Shown: piece after piece, positions 5,936 to 6,454 of the stretch
Layout: every line of letters starts with the position of its first letter
How positions within the stretch are numbered: position 1 is the stretch's first letter
Source of the DNA: Pseudomonas sp.
Lineage (GTDB): Bacteria > Pseudomonadota > Gammaproteobacteria > Pseudomonadales > Pseudomonadaceae
Reading direction: 5' to 3'
Length of the DNA: 6,454 nucleotides
Assembly: GCA_003525045.1 (NCBI GenBank)
Contig: DQGF01000409.1
Location: 1,344-7,797, forward strand
Notes under the pieces: model-generated
Told to the model about the DNA's origin: nothing
Database searches by the model: none
The model's input: only the letters and a program-made list of their open reading frames with translations
Program-made: the position numbers and the translations under genes

Positions 5936-5973
5936 ACCATTTCAGACGTCTTTTACGTCTGAAATGGTGTTTT
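5936..5973 (+). terminator. Intrinsic-terminator-like hairpin inside the leader
   Basis: ACCATTTCAGACGT (5936-5949) pairs perfectly with ACGTCTGAAATGGT (5955-5968) over the loop CTTTT, a 14-bp stem, and GTTTTA follows. The T-run has only four bases, so termination may be partial. Because it lies between the promoter and the gene, it would either end a small RNA of about 100 bases or act as an attenuator for the gene at 6102. The perfect stem could equally block transcripts coming from the minus strand. Confidence 0.5.
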
Positions 5974-6077
5974 ATGGCGGCTGTGCGTGGGACACCTTCG
6001 GGTGTGCCGGTTTCCTATTCCCGGTCGGCCAACCCGCGTACAGCTGCCACCTCATTCGCTTGGCCGCGAACGGTGGA

Positions 6078-6096
6078 AGCTCCATTAATAGGAGTT
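6078..6096 (+). promoter_or_regulatory. Hairpin covering the ribosome binding site of the small gene
   Basis: AGCUCC (6078-6083) pairs with GGAGUU (6091-6096) over loop AUUAAUA, six pairs including one G-U. GGAG (6091-6094) is the Shine-Dalgarno sequence, seven bases before the ATG at 6102, so translation would be low until the hairpin opens. The same GGAG is what fixes the start at 6102. Confidence 0.5.
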
Positions 6097-6101
6097 GCAA
6101 A

Positions 6102-6404
6102 ATGTTCGACCAAGTCATGCCCCGTTACCTCCCCATCGACACCTACGACGCCGCCACCCCGGTGCTCTTCATCAATACCCACAAAGAACTCAGCGACATG
6201 GCCGCCTGTGCCATGCACCGCTTCACCATGGTTCGCGATCTGACGGACACCTTGTCCAGCCTCAACCTGAAAAACGTATCCGACTGCGACCTGACTCGCA
6301 TCACCCGTGCAGTGCATCTGCTGGCGCGTGAAGGTTGTGCGGTGCTGGATGTGATTCAGGCGCGGGCGTTGCAGCGGGAGGAGGGGTTCAAGGCTTCGGT
6401 TTAG
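6102..6404 (+). CDS. 100-residue protein of unknown function, Pseudomonas type
   Basis: No enzyme motif, signal peptide or membrane segment is seen. After an N-terminal arm (residues 1-27, ending TPVLFINTH) the protein is predicted to be mostly helical: about 28-55 (ELSDMAACAMHRFTMVRDLT) and about 62-92 (DLTRITRAVHLLAREGCAVLDVI), with regularly spaced Leu/Val/Ile suited to a helical hairpin or bundle and probably a dimer. Cys36, Cys62 and Cys79 are present but in no metal-binding pattern. The overall form recalls the small DUF3077/DUF6124-type proteins that occur in several copies in Pseudomonas genomes; that family link is from memory and unchecked. The start at 6102 is supported by GGAG seven bases upstream; the frame is open back to an ATG at 5964, but that would translate the structured leader. 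The long RNA leader suggests tight control of a protein made only under particular conditions. Confidence 0.82.
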   Translation: MFDQVMPRYLPIDTYDAATPVLFINTHKELSDMAACAMHRFTMVRDLTDTLSSLNLKNVSDCDLTRITRAVHLLAREGCAVLDVIQARALQREEGFKASV

Positions 6405-6405
6405 C

Positions 6406-6423
6406 GGGGCTGCCTCTGGCCCC
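6406..6423 (+). terminator. Weak stem-loop just after the small gene
   Basis: GGGGC (6406-6410) and GCCCC (6419-6423) can pair over an 8-base loop directly after the stop codon. There is no T-run, so it is at best a 3' stabilising stem or a part of the adjacent REP unit. Confidence 0.25.
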
Positions 6424-6447
6424 TTCGCGAGCAGGCTCGCTCCCACA
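6424..6447. repeat. REP element at the right end
   Basis: TTCGCGAGCAGGCTCGCTCC followed by CACA is a form I recognise as one of the most frequent extragenic palindromes of fluorescens-type Pseudomonas. Its core GCGAGC (6427-6432) and GCTCGC (6435-6440) is a perfect 6-bp inverted repeat. Confidence 0.8.
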
Positions 6448-6454
6448 GTTGTTT

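Larger units (their letters stand above)
5875..6101 (+). ncRNA. Highly structured 5' leader RNA of the small gene at 6102
   Basis: Folded by eye as plus-strand RNA, the leader gives, in order: H1 TCGCGG/CCGCGA with an A6 loop (5875-5892); H2 CGACC/GGTCG with loop UUGGCC (5894-5909); H3 with ACGC/GCGU and loop UUCA (5916-5932); H4, a 14-bp terminator-like hairpin (5936-5968); a three-way junction closed by a 17-bp helix (5975-5991 with 6033-6049) that holds hairpin ACACC-UUCG-GGUGU (5992-6005) and hairpin GCCGG/CCGGU (6006-6025); H6 UUCGC/GCGAA with loop UUGGCC (6055-6070); and H7 covering the ribosome binding site (6078-6096). Three pairs of the 17-bp helix are G-U, which hold only in plus-strand RNA. 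Similar leaders seem familiar to me from upstream of small unknown genes in Pseudomonas, but I cannot name an Rfam family. It is either a cis-regulator or a terminated small RNA with an mRNA read-through form. Confidence 0.65.

Noticed and set aside
5964..6101. 46-residue N-terminal extension of the small protein
   Set aside because: It would translate the three-way junction RNA, has no ribosome site at 5964, and GGAG precedes the ATG at 6102.
1..6454. CRISPR array, tRNA, rRNA, insertion sequence or integrase
   Set aside because: No regularly spaced repeats, cloverleaf, transposase frame or attachment-site duplication was found on reading both strands.

Overview
The window looks like the chromosome of a Pseudomonas of the fluorescens type. 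Coding regions are GC-rich, the intergenic gaps carry short palindromes of the REP kind common in that group (near 1404-1433, 5586-5618 and 6424-6447), and the 100-residue protein at the right end resembles the small helical proteins of unknown function typical of the genus. This assignment rests on recognition, not on a database search.

Layout. (1) 1-1248, minus strand: a large subunit of the LeuC/aconitase family, cut by the window edge so that its last ~55 residues are missing. Its upstream gap (1249-1446) holds nested inverted repeats, a possible promoter and a REP-like palindrome. (2) 1447-2202, minus: an atypical short-chain dehydrogenase/reductase of the NmrA-like type. (3) 2405-2974, plus: an exported YceI-family protein, divergent from the reductase; the 202-bp gap between them contains three copies of CAGGTGG. 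(4) 3050-3655, minus: an M15-type peptidoglycan peptidase with a short peptidoglycan-binding-like N-terminus. (5) 3656-3998: an AT-rich gap (about 40-43% GC by hand count over 3781-3900) with a 14-bp perfect palindrome over a possible promoter and a doubtful 69-codon reading frame. (6) 3999-5567, plus: a 522-residue alpha/beta-hydrolase (lipase-like) with an unassigned beta-rich C-terminal half. (7) 5568-5839: REP-like palindromes and a stem-loop, no gene. (8) 5840-6101: a possible sigma-70 promoter followed by an elaborately structured RNA leader. (9) 6102-6404, plus: a 100-residue protein of unknown function, followed by another REP.

The genes do not form one pathway. The left part is small-molecule metabolism and envelope/stress housekeeping; the middle is a divergent pair of envelope-attacking enzymes (peptidoglycan peptidase and lipase) around an AT-rich gap.

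The most notable signal is the leader at about 5875-6101. Read as plus-strand RNA it forms at least seven stem-loops: a 14-bp terminator-like hairpin; a three-way junction closed by a 17-bp helix with three G-U pairs (pairs that hold only if the plus strand is transcribed) and containing a C(UUCG)G tetraloop; two hairpins with the identical loop UUGGCC; an unpaired GGCCAA in the junction that is complementary to both loops; and a final hairpin that covers the Shine-Dalgarno sequence of the small gene. It looks like a cis-regulatory RNA or a terminated small RNA with a read-through mRNA form. All structures were folded by eye.
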